DNA from: Nitrospira defluvii
GTDB lineage: Bacteria > Nitrospirota > Nitrospiria > Nitrospirales > Nitrospiraceae
Assembly (NCBI GenBank): GCA_011525625.1
Contig: WYAX01000023.1
Span: forward strand, 1-64,000
Direction: 5' to 3'
DNA length: 64,000 nt
In this document: positions 36,813-45,819 of the stretch, in pieces
Position numbering within the stretch: the first letter of the stretch is position 1
How the letters are laid out: the number at the start of each line of letters is the position of its first letter
The notes under the pieces: model-generated
Seen by the model: the letters and a program-made list of their open reading frames with translations, nothing else
Databases searched by the model: none
Told to the model about the DNA's origin: nothing
Translations under genes and position numbers: made by a program

Positions 36813-38063
36813 CTAGAGTTCTTCGCCGTATTTCAGGAAGTGCTGTTCCTTGGCACCGGCAATCCAATTGTCATGGCGGATGCGGTCGGGGAATGTGTTG
36901 AGTTCCGACGCCATCTGTTCGACGTCTTGCTCCTTCCATTCGGCGATCTGGCGAAAGGTAAACATGCCCATACGATTGAGCACCCGTTCCATCACGGGTC
37001 CGATGCCATGGATTTGCTTGAGATCGTCCTTTTGCATCGTCCGATGTTTCCCCGTGCCGTGTCCGGTCGTCGAGTTGCCGTGCATGCCCGAGTCGGTCGT
37101 GCCGACCGATTTAGCCTGGGCCCCATGCCGCTGGGCCACGCGATATTCCACGAGTCGTTTGCGTAGGGCGGCGATCTCTTCCTCCCGTTCGCTGACATCC
37201 ATGACCCGTCGCTCCTCCGCCTCGCGGAGCGCAATTTCCTTTTTCTCCACTTCGCTGCGGAAGACTTCCAGCTCTTCCACGGTCGCCCGCAGCCGCTGGA
37301 TGTCCTGATCACGCTGCTCCACCGTTTCCGTGAAACGCGCGAGATCTTCCTGATTCTGGGTCCGCAGGCGGGTCAATTCCGCCTCGATGTCGGCGATGCG
37401 AGCCTGTTGACGGTCGAGTTCCTGCTCCTTGCTGCGGAGCGTGGAGGCGGTCTGTGCGCGTGTCTGCTCCAGTTCCTGTTCCAGCCGGCTGCTTCGCTCC
37501 CGGAACGGTTCCAACTCTTCGGTGCGTGCCCGGAGACGAGCGATCTCGGCATCTTTCGGCGCCAGCTGTTCTACCCAGGTTTTGAGGGTGGCGATTTCCT
37601 GGTCGCGGCTGATGAGCACGTCTTCGGCATTTTCCATCTGGGCCTGCATTTCGGCAAACCCTGCCTGTTGCCCCTTGAACTTGTTTTCGGCTTCTTCGAC
37701 TTCCCGCCGGAGTGTGTCGCGCTCCCGTTCGATAGCATGGAGGCGCACGCCCTTCTCCCGCACGTCGGTTTGCAAGGCCGTCAGCTGTTCCACCTTTGTC
37801 GCAAGGTCGGCGGTCAGATCCTTGAGCGCCGCTTCGGAGGTGATCATCTTTCCTTCCAGCATCTGCACGGCGGAGGTGCGAACCTTCAACTCATGGTTGA
37901 GCGTGTCCAATTCGTGTTCGCGTCCCCGGAGCCGGGTGGCAATCTCGGACAACTGCTGGCGTTTTTCGGACGTGGCGAAACTGCGCAGCAGCCACCCCAT
38001 CATCACCCCGATGGTTGCCGCCACCAGTAAGCATCCGATCATTTGCAGTATTAAGGCTCCCAT
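36813..38063 (-). CDS. Membrane-anchored coiled-coil protein with C-terminal helix-hairpin-helix
   Basis: 416 residues. One N-terminal membrane helix (MGALILQMIGCLLVAATIGVMM) anchors a long coiled coil (about residues 30-320, regular Glu/Arg/Leu heptads). A Gly/His-rich linker follows, then an HHH-like DNA-binding motif: DLKQIHGIGPVMERVLNRMG and FRQIAEWKEQDVEQM. Similar helix-hairpin-helix tails occur in membrane proteins of unknown role. A tether between membrane and DNA is possible. It lies 4 bases after the OmpA/BON gene, in one operon. Confidence 0.75.
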   Translation of the reverse strand: MGALILQMIGCLLVAATIGVMMGWLLRSFATSEKRQQLSEIATRLRGREHELDTLNHELKVRTSAVQMLEGKMITSEAALKDLTADLATKVEQLTALQTDVREKGVRLHAIERERDTLRREVEEAENKFKGQQAGFAEMQAQMENAEDVLISRDQEIATLKTWVEQLAPKDAEIARLRARTEELEPFRERSSRLEQELEQTRAQTASTLRSKEQELDRQQARIADIEAELTRLRTQNQEDLARFTETVEQRDQDIQRLRATVEELEVFRSEVEKKEIALREAEERRVMDVSEREEEIAALRKRLVEYRVAQRHGAQAKSVGTTDSGMHGNSTTGHGTGKHRTMQKDDLKQIHGIGPVMERVLNRMGMFTFRQIAEWKEQDVEQMASELNTFPDRIRHDNWIAGAKEQHFLKYGEEL

Positions 38064-38067
38064 ACGT

Positions 38068-38961
38068 TCACCGTTCCTCTTTCACACGAAATTCAATCCG
38101 CCGGTTTTTCTTCGACGCGGCGCGCGTCCGGTCCTGGCTGAGCGGACGGGTGGCTCCGTAGCCCACGGCGGTCAATCGATTGGTGACACCATGGTCGGCC
38201 AGATACTGGCGAACGGACTCCGCTCGCGTGCGACTGAGTTGGAGATTGTAGTCCGGATCGCCGTAAGCATCGGTATGGCCGCCGATTTCGACGGTCGCCT
38301 CCGGGGATCGTTTGAGCGCGGGTATGATCTTGTCGACCACGGCGCGCCCTTTGGGAGTGAGGACCGCGCTGTTGCTTTCAAATGCGATATGTTCTCCGCG
38401 CAAGACATCGTCTAATCCGGCCTGCACCTGCGCCCGGGAGGCATGGACCGGGGGCTGGGCCTGAACCGCCGGCAGCGCTGCCGGTGAGGCTGAGGCGACC
38501 GTCAGCTGATCCTGCACATGCACCGCGCTGCCAAGCGACGCGGCGATGTCGTGTAGGAGTGTTGCCTTGGCTTCGCCGGTTGCGACCGTGCCTTTGACCG
38601 TGAGTGTCTGGTCCGAGAGCGAAACCGTGGCGTGATGCGGATGAAGCAGGGGTATTTGTGCCAACAGCGCGGGCACGGCGGTCTCCCATGCCGCGGGAGC
38701 GGTCTCTTCGAGAATGTCGAGGTTGTCGGTGACGCGGAGCTTGAGTCCTTTGGCGAGCTCCTGTGCGCGGGTGACGGCCGCAAGTTTCGCCTCTTCGCTG
38801 GCCATGGCGCCGGAGAGTGTCAGGTGGCCGTTTTCGATGTGCGCGCGAAAGGTGAGGTGGCCCCCTGCCGACGACGTCACGGGTAAGTGTCGCGGGATGC
38901 AGATGAGGGCCAAGATTGTGAGTGCGAACAATCCGACTGCGAAAATGATTCCGCGCGACAT
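38068..38961 (-). CDS. OmpA-family protein with BON domains
   Basis: 297 residues. An N-terminal anchor (GIIFAVGLFALTILALICI) precedes two BON-like domains (LTFRAHIENGHLTLSG..., HATVSLSDQTLTVKGTV...) and a C-terminal OmpA domain (IAFESNSAVLTPKGR, EIGGHTDAYGDPDYNLQLSRTRAESVRQYL) that binds peptidoglycan. This resembles the ArfA-type layout. The start is ATG 38961 with AAGGGC upstream; an upstream TTG at 39018 is also open. Confidence 0.85.
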   Translation of the reverse strand: MSRGIIFAVGLFALTILALICIPRHLPVTSSAGGHLTFRAHIENGHLTLSGAMASEEAKLAAVTRAQELAKGLKLRVTDNLDILEETAPAAWETAVPALLAQIPLLHPHHATVSLSDQTLTVKGTVATGEAKATLLHDIAASLGSAVHVQDQLTVASASPAALPAVQAQPPVHASRAQVQAGLDDVLRGEHIAFESNSAVLTPKGRAVVDKIIPALKRSPEATVEIGGHTDAYGDPDYNLQLSRTRAESVRQYLADHGVTNRLTAVGYGATRPLSQDRTRAASKKNRRIEFRVKEER

Positions 38962-39309
38962 GCGCCAGCCCTTATCGACCCAGGCACGAGGCCTCCCTGC
39001 GGCACGGAGTCGCCGCAAGGCGGGTGTCTTTTTAAGACTTCGAGTATTACTTGATTGATGGAATGCATCGGCCTAGGCCGACGCACGACTATCGGGCGAA
39101 GGGTATCACAACGTCAAGACTCATGCTAGCCCGGATTCGCTGGGGAGGTCTGCGTGCCGATTCGAATCGGTGCCTGTGCACGGTTGGGCAGACGCCGCCA
39201 TTCCGGTCCGATCAACTTGCAGTGGCGTCAAGGCATCTGCTATTGTCACAGCGTTTTTTCGTCCAATGTGATCCCACCCACACGATATCCATAGTTGAAG
39301 GAGTTCATC
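38962..39309. other. Divergent intergenic region upstream of purH
   Basis: Contains a perfect 14-bp palindrome TCGGCCTAGGCCGA (39068-39081) and the candidate purH promoter listed separately. No riboswitch-like structure or gene recognised. Confidence 0.4.
39217..39246 (+). promoter_or_regulatory. Candidate sigma70-type promoter for purH
   Basis: TTGCAG (39217-39222), 18-base spacer, TATTGT (39241-39246), about 65 bases before the start codon. Confidence 0.4.
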
Positions 39310-40863
39310 ATGGCCAGCATTGCGCGGGCACTGATCAGTGTTTCTGACAAGACCGGAGTGATCGATATGGCCAAGGGGTTGGCGGCCCTTGGTGCAGAAG
39401 TGTTGTCCACCGGGGGCACGGCCAAAGCCCTGCGCGAGGCGGGTGTCGCGGTGACCGACGTCGCGGCCTACACCGGTTCCCCGGAAATTCTCGACGGCCG
39501 CGTGAAAACCTTGCACCCGAAAATCCACGGCGGTCTGCTCGGGCGTCGGGGCGTTCCCGACCACGTCAAGCAGATGCAGCAGCATGGCATCGGCAACATC
39601 GATGTGGTCGTGGTGAATCTGTATCCCTTCGAAGCGACGATCGCCAAGCCCAATTGTCCGTTCGAGGAAGCGATTGAGAATATCGACATCGGCGGCCCGT
39701 CGATGTTGCGCTCCGCGGCGAAGAACCATGAGGACGTGCTCGTCGTGGTCGATCCGTCCGACTACACTCGCGTGTTGGAGGCCGTAAAGGCCGGATCGGT
39801 CACGCCGGCGTTGCGACGCGAGTTGGCGATGAAGGTGTTTCAGCACACGGCGCGCTACGACAGTTTGATCGCCGGCTATCTCGAAAAGCAGGTGCAGGGG
39901 AGCGAGGTCAAGTTTCCTGCCATGCTGTCGCTGCAGTTCGAGCGGGTGGAGACGCTGCGGTATGGAGAGAACCCGCACCAGCAGGGAGCCTTCTACCGTG
40001 AATTGCACGCGAAGGAGCCGGCGGTGTCGCGCGGCAAGATCCTGCATGGCAAAGCAATGTCCTACAATAATTTCCTGGATGCCAATTCCGCCCTCGAACT
40101 GGTGAAGGAGTTCGATCAGACGGCGGTGGCCATTATCAAGCACAACAATCCATGCGGCTGTGCGCTCGGGGCGACGCCGGTTGAGGCCTATGTGAAAGCG
40201 CGAGTAACGGATCCCGTCTCAGCGTTCGGCGGTGTCCTTGCGTTCAACCGCCCGGTGGATCTGGCCGCGGCGAAAGAAATCACCTCGACCTTCGTGGAAG
40301 TCGTCATCGCGCCGGCATTTACCGAGGAGGCCTTGGCCGAACTCAAGCGGAAGAAGGACCTCCGGCTGCTGGATGTGGGACCGCTGAGCAAGGCGACGGC
40401 TGAAGGGTATGATCTGAAGAAGCTGGTCGGCGGGCTGATCGTGCAAGACCGAGACCTCGGTGTGATCAAGGACATCAAAGCCCTGGCGGTGCCGACAGCG
40501 CGCAAACCGACCGAAGAGGAATATGCGGCTTGCGCCTTCGCCTGGGTCGTGTGTAAGCATGTGAAGTCGAACGCCATCATTTACGGACGCCCCGGCGAGA
40601 TCGTGGGCATCGGAGCCGGACAGATGAGCCGCGTCGACTCGGTGAAGCTGGCGGCTATGAAAGCGCAGTCGTCGGTGAAGGGATGTGTGATGGCGTCCGA
40701 TGCGTTCTTTCCGTTTCGCGACGGGATCGATGCGGCGGCAGAGGCAGGAATTACCTGCGTCATTCAGCCCGGTGGATCCATCCGTGACCCCGAGGTGACG
40801 AAGGCGGTGGACGAGCACGGGATGGCGATGATTCTGACCGGGATGCGTCACTTCCGCCATTGA
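39310..40863 (+). CDS. purH: Bifunctional AICAR transformylase/IMP cyclohydrolase
   Basis: Last two steps of IMP synthesis. The 517-residue product starts MASIARALISVSDKTG after a GAAGGAG site. The N-terminal IMP cyclohydrolase (STGGTAKAL, GRVKTLHPKIHGG) and C-terminal AICAR transformylase (RYGENPHQQGAFY, KHNNPCGCA, SDAFFPFRDG, QPGGSIRD) are complete. Its stop codon is followed directly by repeat copy D; purD follows on the same strand. Confidence 0.98.
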   Translation: MASIARALISVSDKTGVIDMAKGLAALGAEVLSTGGTAKALREAGVAVTDVAAYTGSPEILDGRVKTLHPKIHGGLLGRRGVPDHVKQMQQHGIGNIDVVVVNLYPFEATIAKPNCPFEEAIENIDIGGPSMLRSAAKNHEDVLVVVDPSDYTRVLEAVKAGSVTPALRRELAMKVFQHTARYDSLIAGYLEKQVQGSEVKFPAMLSLQFERVETLRYGENPHQQGAFYRELHAKEPAVSRGKILHGKAMSYNNFLDANSALELVKEFDQTAVAIIKHNNPCGCALGATPVEAYVKARVTDPVSAFGGVLAFNRPVDLAAAKEITSTFVEVVIAPAFTEEALAELKRKKDLRLLDVGPLSKATAEGYDLKKLVGGLIVQDRDLGVIKDIKALAVPTARKPTEEEYAACAFAWVVCKHVKSNAIIYGRPGEIVGIGAGQMSRVDSVKLAAMKAQSSVKGCVMASDAFFPFRDGIDAAAEAGITCVIQPGGSIRDPEVTKAVDEHGMAMILTGMRHFRH

Positions 40864-40986
40864 GGCGCGGTGAAACGGGCCTCCAACTTCGTTCTCGGCC
40901 AGAAAAAATCCTCAACGTAGCCAGTAGGCTGCGCCTCCGGTTTTTTCTCGCCTGCGGCCTCGTTGGCGACCCGTTTGAATGACCTC
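40864..40986. repeat. Dispersed repeat, copy D
   Basis: About 123 bp with shorter inverted ends (TGAAACGGGCC and CGACCCGTTTGA), beginning at the first base after the purH stop. It aligns along its length with the reverse complement of copy C: GTTCTCG, ATCCTC.ACGTAGC, TCTCG.CTGCGGCCT. It fills most of the purH-purD gap. Confidence 0.75.
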
Positions 40987-41072
40987 ACGAATGTCGGGAG
41001 AGGACTGAGCGAAACGAGCGAGAAGCCTCGGTAAGAGCATCGGGCGCACTTCATTCAAGCAAAGGTTGAGCT

Positions 41073-42350
41073 GTGAAGATTCTGGTTGTTGGCAGTGGTG
41101 GCCGGGAGCATGCGCTGGTCTGGAAGATTGCGCAGAGTCCGAGGAAACCGCAAATCTTTTGCGCCCCCGGCAATGCGGGGATCGACGGCCTGGCGACCTG
41201 CGTGCCGATCAAGGCGGATGACATCGCCGGACTCAGAGATTTCGCGCTGAAGGAGCAGATCGATCTCACGGTGGTCGGTCCGGAAGCACCGTTGGCGTTG
41301 GGAATTGCCGATGAATTCCGCAAGGCGCGATTGAGAATCTTCGGGCCGACGAAAGCGGCTGCGCGGCTGGAGTCGAGCAAGAGTTTTTCCAAGGACATCA
41401 TGACCGCCAACCGGATTCCGACGGCGGTGTCGCAAAGTTTTGAGCAGATGGAACAGGCGTTGGCCTATCTGGATACGCAGCCGGTGCCGATCGTGGTGAA
41501 GGCCGATGGTTTAGCGCAGGGGAAAGGCGTGGTCGTGGCCACCACGCGCGAAGAAGCCAAGCAGGCGGTGCGTGATGCGATGGAAAAATCCGTGTTCGGT
41601 CAGGCGGGCCATCGGGTGTTGATCGAGGAGTTTCTCGACGGGGAAGAACTGACCATCATGGCGTTTACCGATGGGAAGACCGTCGTGCCGATGATTCCGG
41701 CGCAGGACCACAAGCGGGTGGGGGACGGCGACACCGGTCCCAACACCGGCGGAATGGGTGCCTACGCACCGGCTCCCATTGCCACGTCTGCGCTCCGTGA
41801 GCAAGTGACGCGGCAGGTATTGCAGCCGACCGTCGATGCGCTGGCACGGTTGGGGTGCCCCTTTCAAGGCGTGTTGTATGCGGGCTTGATGATTGTGAAG
41901 GGCACGCCCTACGTCCTGGAGTTCAATGCGCGGATGGGGGACCCTGAGACCGAAGTCGTGTTGCCGCTCTTGAAGACGGATCTGGTCGACGTCATTGAGG
42001 CCGTGGTTGAACATCGTCTCGACCAGCTGGCGGTGGAATGGAAGCAGGAGACGGCGGTCTGTGTGGTCCTGACCTCGCCTGGTTATCCGGGAGCCTATCC
42101 GACGGGATTGCCGATTCAAGGATTACCCTCTCCATCGAACTCAGCGCCGATCGCGGTGTTTCATGCCGGCACCAAGCGTGATGCCGGTCAGGTCGTAACG
42201 GCAGGGGGAAGAGTATTGGCGGTGACGGCCTGGGCGCTGTCGCTCCTGCAGGCGAGAACAGCGGTGTATCAGGCCGTGCCGGCAATTTCCTTCGAGGGGC
42301 GGCACTATCGCACCGACATCGCACATCGGGCGCTGCCACGCACTTCCTGA
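41073..42350 (+). CDS. purD: Phosphoribosylamine-glycine ligase
   Basis: ATP-grasp enzyme of purine synthesis (glycinamide ribonucleotide formation), 425 residues. KILVVGSGGREHALVWK, EAPLALGIADEF, VVKADGLAQGKGVV, EEFLDGEELT, PNTGGMGAYAPAP and EFNARMGDPETE are all typical. The start is GTG (41073) with AAAGG upstream. Its stop lies in a 14-bp palindrome (GATCCGATCGGATC, 42349-42362). Confidence 0.98.
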   Translation: MKILVVGSGGREHALVWKIAQSPRKPQIFCAPGNAGIDGLATCVPIKADDIAGLRDFALKEQIDLTVVGPEAPLALGIADEFRKARLRIFGPTKAAARLESSKSFSKDIMTANRIPTAVSQSFEQMEQALAYLDTQPVPIVVKADGLAQGKGVVVATTREEAKQAVRDAMEKSVFGQAGHRVLIEEFLDGEELTIMAFTDGKTVVPMIPAQDHKRVGDGDTGPNTGGMGAYAPAPIATSALREQVTRQVLQPTVDALARLGCPFQGVLYAGLMIVKGTPYVLEFNARMGDPETEVVLPLLKTDLVDVIEAVVEHRLDQLAVEWKQETAVCVVLTSPGYPGAYPTGLPIQGLPSPSNSAPIAVFHAGTKRDAGQVVTAGGRVLAVTAWALSLLQARTAVYQAVPAISFEGRHYRTDIAHRALPRTS

Positions 42351-42372
42351 TCCGATCGGATCGAGCCATCAC

Positions 42373-43020
42373 ATGGCATGGATTCTTCCGTTCACCGATT
42401 CGTCTTGCGACGCGGCACTGCCACAAGTACAGCGGGTGCTGGCGGCGCATGGTGTCGTCGCCCTTCCCACTGAAACCTACTATGGTCTCGCCGTGCGGCC
42501 GACCGACGATGCGGCCTTGGCCCGCTTAGTCGAGGTGAAAGGCCGTCCTCCCGACAAGCCTATCCTGGTGCTCATCGGAGCACCGGAGCAGTTGGTTCCC
42601 CTGGTCGCGTCCATCACCCCCGCCGCTTCTTTGCTGATGGAGCGATTCTGGCCCGGCTCCTTGACCATCGTGTTTCAGGCCGCCTCAGGCCTCTCACCAT
42701 TGCTCACGGCTGGAAGTGGGACCATCGGGGTCCGCTTGTCACCGTTGCCGGTCCTTCAGCGACTCTTGACCCACACCGGTCCGCTCACCGGAACGAGTGC
42801 CAATCGCTCGTCGGAATCGCCGATGGCCGATCCTGGCGCAGTGCAGCATCTCCTCGGATCCTACATCGATCTGATTCTCGACGGCGGCCGCACACCTGGT
42901 GGGCCGGCTTCCACCGTCGTCGACGCCCGCGAGTGTCCACGACTGCTTCGAGCCGGCGTTATTGCGACGGATCACATCCGAACGGTCCTGGAGCGATCAG
43001 GGTACACACTTTCATCATGA
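42373..43020 (+). CDS. L-threonylcarbamoyladenylate synthase (Sua5/YrdC/TsaC family)
   Basis: Makes the threonylcarbamoyl-AMP used for tRNA t6A modification. The 215-residue product has GVVALPTETYYGLAV, KGRPPDKPILVLI, FWPGSLTIVF, TIGVRLSP and TGTSANRSSES, matching the single-domain TsaC/YrdC form. It starts 22 bases after purD. Confidence 0.92.
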   Translation: MAWILPFTDSSCDAALPQVQRVLAAHGVVALPTETYYGLAVRPTDDAALARLVEVKGRPPDKPILVLIGAPEQLVPLVASITPAASLLMERFWPGSLTIVFQAASGLSPLLTAGSGTIGVRLSPLPVLQRLLTHTGPLTGTSANRSSESPMADPGAVQHLLGSYIDLILDGGRTPGGPASTVVDARECPRLLRAGVIATDHIRTVLERSGYTLSS

Positions 43021-43039
43021 TTTGATGGTGCGTAGTCGG

Positions 43040-43045
43040 TATAAT
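43040..43045 (+). promoter_or_regulatory. -10-like TATAAT upstream of a lipoprotein gene
   Basis: Perfect TATAAT 23 bases before the start codon. The -35 region (ATGATT at 17 bases) is poor. Confidence 0.3.
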
Positions 43046-43068
43046 TCACCCACATGGGAGGACCACTT

Positions 43069-43521
43069 ATGCTCATTCGTTCACGCCGCGCGGTGATGGG
43101 ACTGTGTGTGCTCGGGGTCAGCAGCGTGTTGTTGACGGGATGTGATTTCTGGCCGCCGGCTCTTCAAGCGCAAATCGAACAACTCCACTCGGAAGCTCAG
43201 CAGGCGGCGGCGGATAAGGCACTCTTGCAGAATCAACTGAATGCCGCAAACAAGGCGAAAGAAGAACTGCAGATTCGCGTGGAAGATCTGACCAGGGTGA
43301 ATAAGGAAAAGTCGGCGATGATCGCAAATTTGGAACACACGATCGCTGCGGCCCGGGAACGCGCTGCAAAGGCGGTGAAGACGAACACCGCGAAACCCGT
43401 TACGAAATCGGCCGTGAAAAAGGCCACCAAGCCATCAAGCAAAGCCGGCGGAAACTCTTCGGGGAAGTCGACGCCTCGCAAGCCCACAAAGGCTGCTCCG
43501 GCCAAGCGAGTACACCCTTAG
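43069..43521 (+). CDS. Lipoprotein with coiled coil and basic tail
   Basis: 150 residues. Signal MLIRSRRAVMGLCVLG... ends in the lipobox LLTGC. A coiled coil (IEQLHSEAQQAAADKALLQ and IANLEHTIAAARERAAK) is followed by a Lys/Ala/Pro/Ser-rich C-terminus (AVKKATKPSSKAGG). The tail could bind cell wall or nucleic acid; function unknown. Start decided by GGGAGGA 7 bases upstream of ATG 43069. Confidence 0.75.
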   Translation: MLIRSRRAVMGLCVLGVSSVLLTGCDFWPPALQAQIEQLHSEAQQAAADKALLQNQLNAANKAKEELQIRVEDLTRVNKEKSAMIANLEHTIAAARERAAKAVKTNTAKPVTKSAVKKATKPSSKAGGNSSGKSTPRKPTKAAPAKRVHP

Positions 43522-43628
43522 TGTTGTGCGGCGTCTTGATCTCGCCTCGGCGACGGGCAGCCGCAGACCGGCATCCAGACCGAGGCTTGCAGTGATCAGG
43601 GAGTAGAAGAAGTCGGATCTCGATCCGA

Positions 43629-44012
43629 TCAGCTGCTCGAGGACGAAGTGGAACTCGAGTTGGAAGCGGCGGTGGACGCCGTGCTCGTCGCAGGACCAGT
43701 GGCGGTCGTCGTGGCGCCGGCGGGAGCGGCAGCTGGGGTGCTCGTCGTGCTCTCACTCGCGGTCGAGGTTGTCGCCTTATCCGTCCCCGCGGCTGCCGGC
43801 TTTTCAGATGTGTCACTGCCTCCGGGCTTCATCTTGTCCGAGTAGTCGGTGATATACCAGCCGCTGCCTTTGAACATGATGGCCGGGGGTGAAATCAATT
43901 TCGTGACGTCCTTCCCGCAGCGAGCGCATTCCTTGATCGGATCGTCTTTAATGCTCTGCTTCACCTCGAAGCGGTAGGCGCAGCTGGTACATTGGTACTC
44001 ATAGATTGGCAC
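43629..44012 (-). CDS. FmdB-type zinc-ribbon protein with low-complexity tail
   Basis: 127 residues. The N-terminal zinc ribbon PIYEYQCTSCAYRFEV...ECARCGKDV is the FmdB/CxxC regulatory domain. It is followed by KGSGWYITDY and an extended Thr/Ala/Ser-rich tail ending in polyserine. Start is GTG with GAGGAGGAA upstream. FmdB-type proteins are putative regulators; the role here is unknown. Confidence 0.8.
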   Translation of the reverse strand: MPIYEYQCTSCAYRFEVKQSIKDDPIKECARCGKDVTKLISPPAIMFKGSGWYITDYSDKMKPGGSDTSEKPAAAGTDKATTSTASESTTSTPAAAPAGATTTATGPATSTASTAASNSSSTSSSSS

Positions 44013-44140
44013 GGGTTATTCCTCCTCTGGTCTCACACCGCACAAGGCACGATTCGTTTTTCCCGCGATCCACGGGGCACTTCTCCTAGTAGCCTCGATT
44101 TCATCAGAATCAAGGGGGAGCGGAACATTTGTGCCCGGCC

Positions 44141-45334
44141 TTAGGTCAATCGACGGATGGCCGCTTCGATTCTTGTGAGCCCGCGTTCAATGGCCTCCAT
44201 GGACGTCGCATAGGACAGCCGGATGTGGATGTCGCTGCCGAATGGTTCTCCGGGGACCAGGGCGACTTGGGCCTCGTTCAGTAAAAACGTCGCCAGGTTG
44301 GCCGCAGTGCCGAGGGGTTGATCCTTCCAGCGTTTGGCGAGGAGCCCGCTGACATTGGGGAACGCATAGAAGGCGCCCGTCGGCATTCTGCACGTGATCC
44401 CGGGCATATTATTCAACCGTTCAACCATGAGGCGGCGGCGTCGATCGAATTCCGCCACCATGACGGCGGTAAACGGATTGCCGAGTCGCAAGGCCGCCAC
44501 CGCGGCCTTTTGTGAAATCGAACAGGGATTGGACGTGCTCTGGCTTTGAATGTTGGCCATGGCCGTCAGTAAGGGTTTCGGCCCGGCGGCATAGCCGATG
44601 CGCCAGCCGGTCATGGCATACGCTTTCGAGACACCGTTAATGACGACCGTTCGTGCGGCGACTTCCGGGCTCAAGCTCGCGATGCTGATGTGCTGGGCTC
44701 CATCATAGAGCACCTTTTCGTAGATCTCGTCGGAAATAATGATCAGGTCGTGCCGCAGGGCCGTGGCCGCGATCCCCTCGAGCGTCTGCTTGTCATAGGT
44801 CGCCCCGGTCGGATTGCACGGACTGTTGACGATGATGGCCTTGGTGCGCGGCGTGATCGCTGCCTCAAGGGCCTCCGGGCTGATCGTGTAGCCGTCTCGC
44901 TCCTCGGTCCGCAGCAGGACCGGCGTGGCATCATTCAACAGGGTCTGGTCCTGATACGACACCCAAAACGGCACCGGGATAATGAGTTCGTCTCCTGCTT
45001 CGAGCAGCGCCTCGGCGACGTTGTACAACGAATGTTTCGCGCCGCAGGACACAAGGATCTGGGACTTCTCGTACTGGAGTCCCTGTTCCTCTTTTAGTTT
45101 GTCGGCGATGGCGCCGCGCAATTCATCGATACCCGACGACGGCGTGTATTTGGTGAAGCCGGCACGGATCGCGGCCTCGGCGGCTGCCTTCACCGGTTCA
45201 GGCGTATCGAAATCCGGTTCTCCGGACGCAAAATCGATGACGTCGATGCCTTGGGCCGCCATGGCCTTCGCGGTTGCGGTAATGCTGAGAGTGGGAGAGG
45301 GGACGATACGTCCGACACGGGCTGCCAGTTTCAT
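44141..45334 (-). CDS. Aspartate aminotransferase (class I PLP enzyme)
   Basis: 397 residues. SPTLSITATAKAM, DFASGEPDFDTPEPV, TKYTPSSGIDELR, NSPCNPTGATYDK, SDEIYEKVLYDG, and the PLP-lysine motif GVSKAYAMTGWRIGYAAG. This is the class Ib AspC type found in many bacteria; prephenate may be a second substrate. It overlaps coaD by 4 bases. Confidence 0.9.
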   Translation of the reverse strand: MKLAARVGRIVPSPTLSITATAKAMAAQGIDVIDFASGEPDFDTPEPVKAAAEAAIRAGFTKYTPSSGIDELRGAIADKLKEEQGLQYEKSQILVSCGAKHSLYNVAEALLEAGDELIIPVPFWVSYQDQTLLNDATPVLLRTEERDGYTISPEALEAAITPRTKAIIVNSPCNPTGATYDKQTLEGIAATALRHDLIIISDEIYEKVLYDGAQHISIASLSPEVAARTVVINGVSKAYAMTGWRIGYAAGPKPLLTAMANIQSQSTSNPCSISQKAAVAALRLGNPFTAVMVAEFDRRRRLMVERLNNMPGITCRMPTGAFYAFPNVSGLLAKRWKDQPLGTAANLATFLLNEAQVALVPGEPFGSDIHIRLSYATSMEAIERGLTRIEAAIRRLT

Positions 45335-45819
45335 CCTTTGAAACTCCGGATTCGTTCTTGGAGCCTCCGCGCCACTTCGGGATGCACAAAATCCTTGAGC
45401 GATCCTCCGTGGCTGGCGACGTCCTTAATGATGGTGGAAGAAAGATAGGAATATTCCTCACTGGGCATCAGGAAGACCGTTTCAACGGTCTCCGCCAGCT
45501 TGCGATTGACGAGTGCCATTTGAAATTCGTGTTCGAAATCGGAAATTGCGCGAAGCCCTCGTAGAATAGCATGGGCGCCGCTGCTCCGCACAAAGTCCAC
45601 CAGCAGCCCTTCGAAGGTCGTCACTTCGAGGTTGGGCAGGTCCTTGGTGACGAGGCGGACCATGTCGAGTCGTTCTTCTGCGCTGAACAACGGATGTTTG
45701 GACGGGTTCGGAGCGATGGCGACGATCATCTTTTCGAACATCCGGAATCCGCGACGGATGATGTCCGAGTGGCCGTGGGTGATCGGATCAAATGTGCCGG
45801 GGTACACGGCGATCTTCAT
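45331..45819 (-). CDS. coaD: Phosphopantetheine adenylyltransferase
   Basis: Fourth step of coenzyme A synthesis. 162 residues with AVYPGTFDPITHGHSDII, PLFSAEERLDMV, LRGLRAISDFEHEFQMA and FLMPSEEYSYLSSTIIKDVA. Overlaps both neighbours by 4 bases (rsmD upstream, aspartate aminotransferase downstream), giving a tight operon. Confidence 0.97.
   Translation of the reverse strand: MKIAVYPGTFDPITHGHSDIIRRGFRMFEKMIVAIAPNPSKHPLFSAEERLDMVRLVTKDLPNLEVTTFEGLLVDFVRSSGAHAILRGLRAISDFEHEFQMALVNRKLAETVETVFLMPSEEYSYLSSTIIKDVASHGGSLKDFVHPEVARRLQERIRSFKG

Noticed and set aside
42349-42362. 14-bp palindrome at the purD stop as a terminator
   Set aside because: Too short a stem with no loop or T-tract, and the next gene starts 10 bases on; likely chance.
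43629-43900. Thr/Ala/Ser-rich tail of the FmdB-like protein as a tandem repeat of interest
   Set aside because: Ordinary low-complexity tail; no regular DNA repeat unit.
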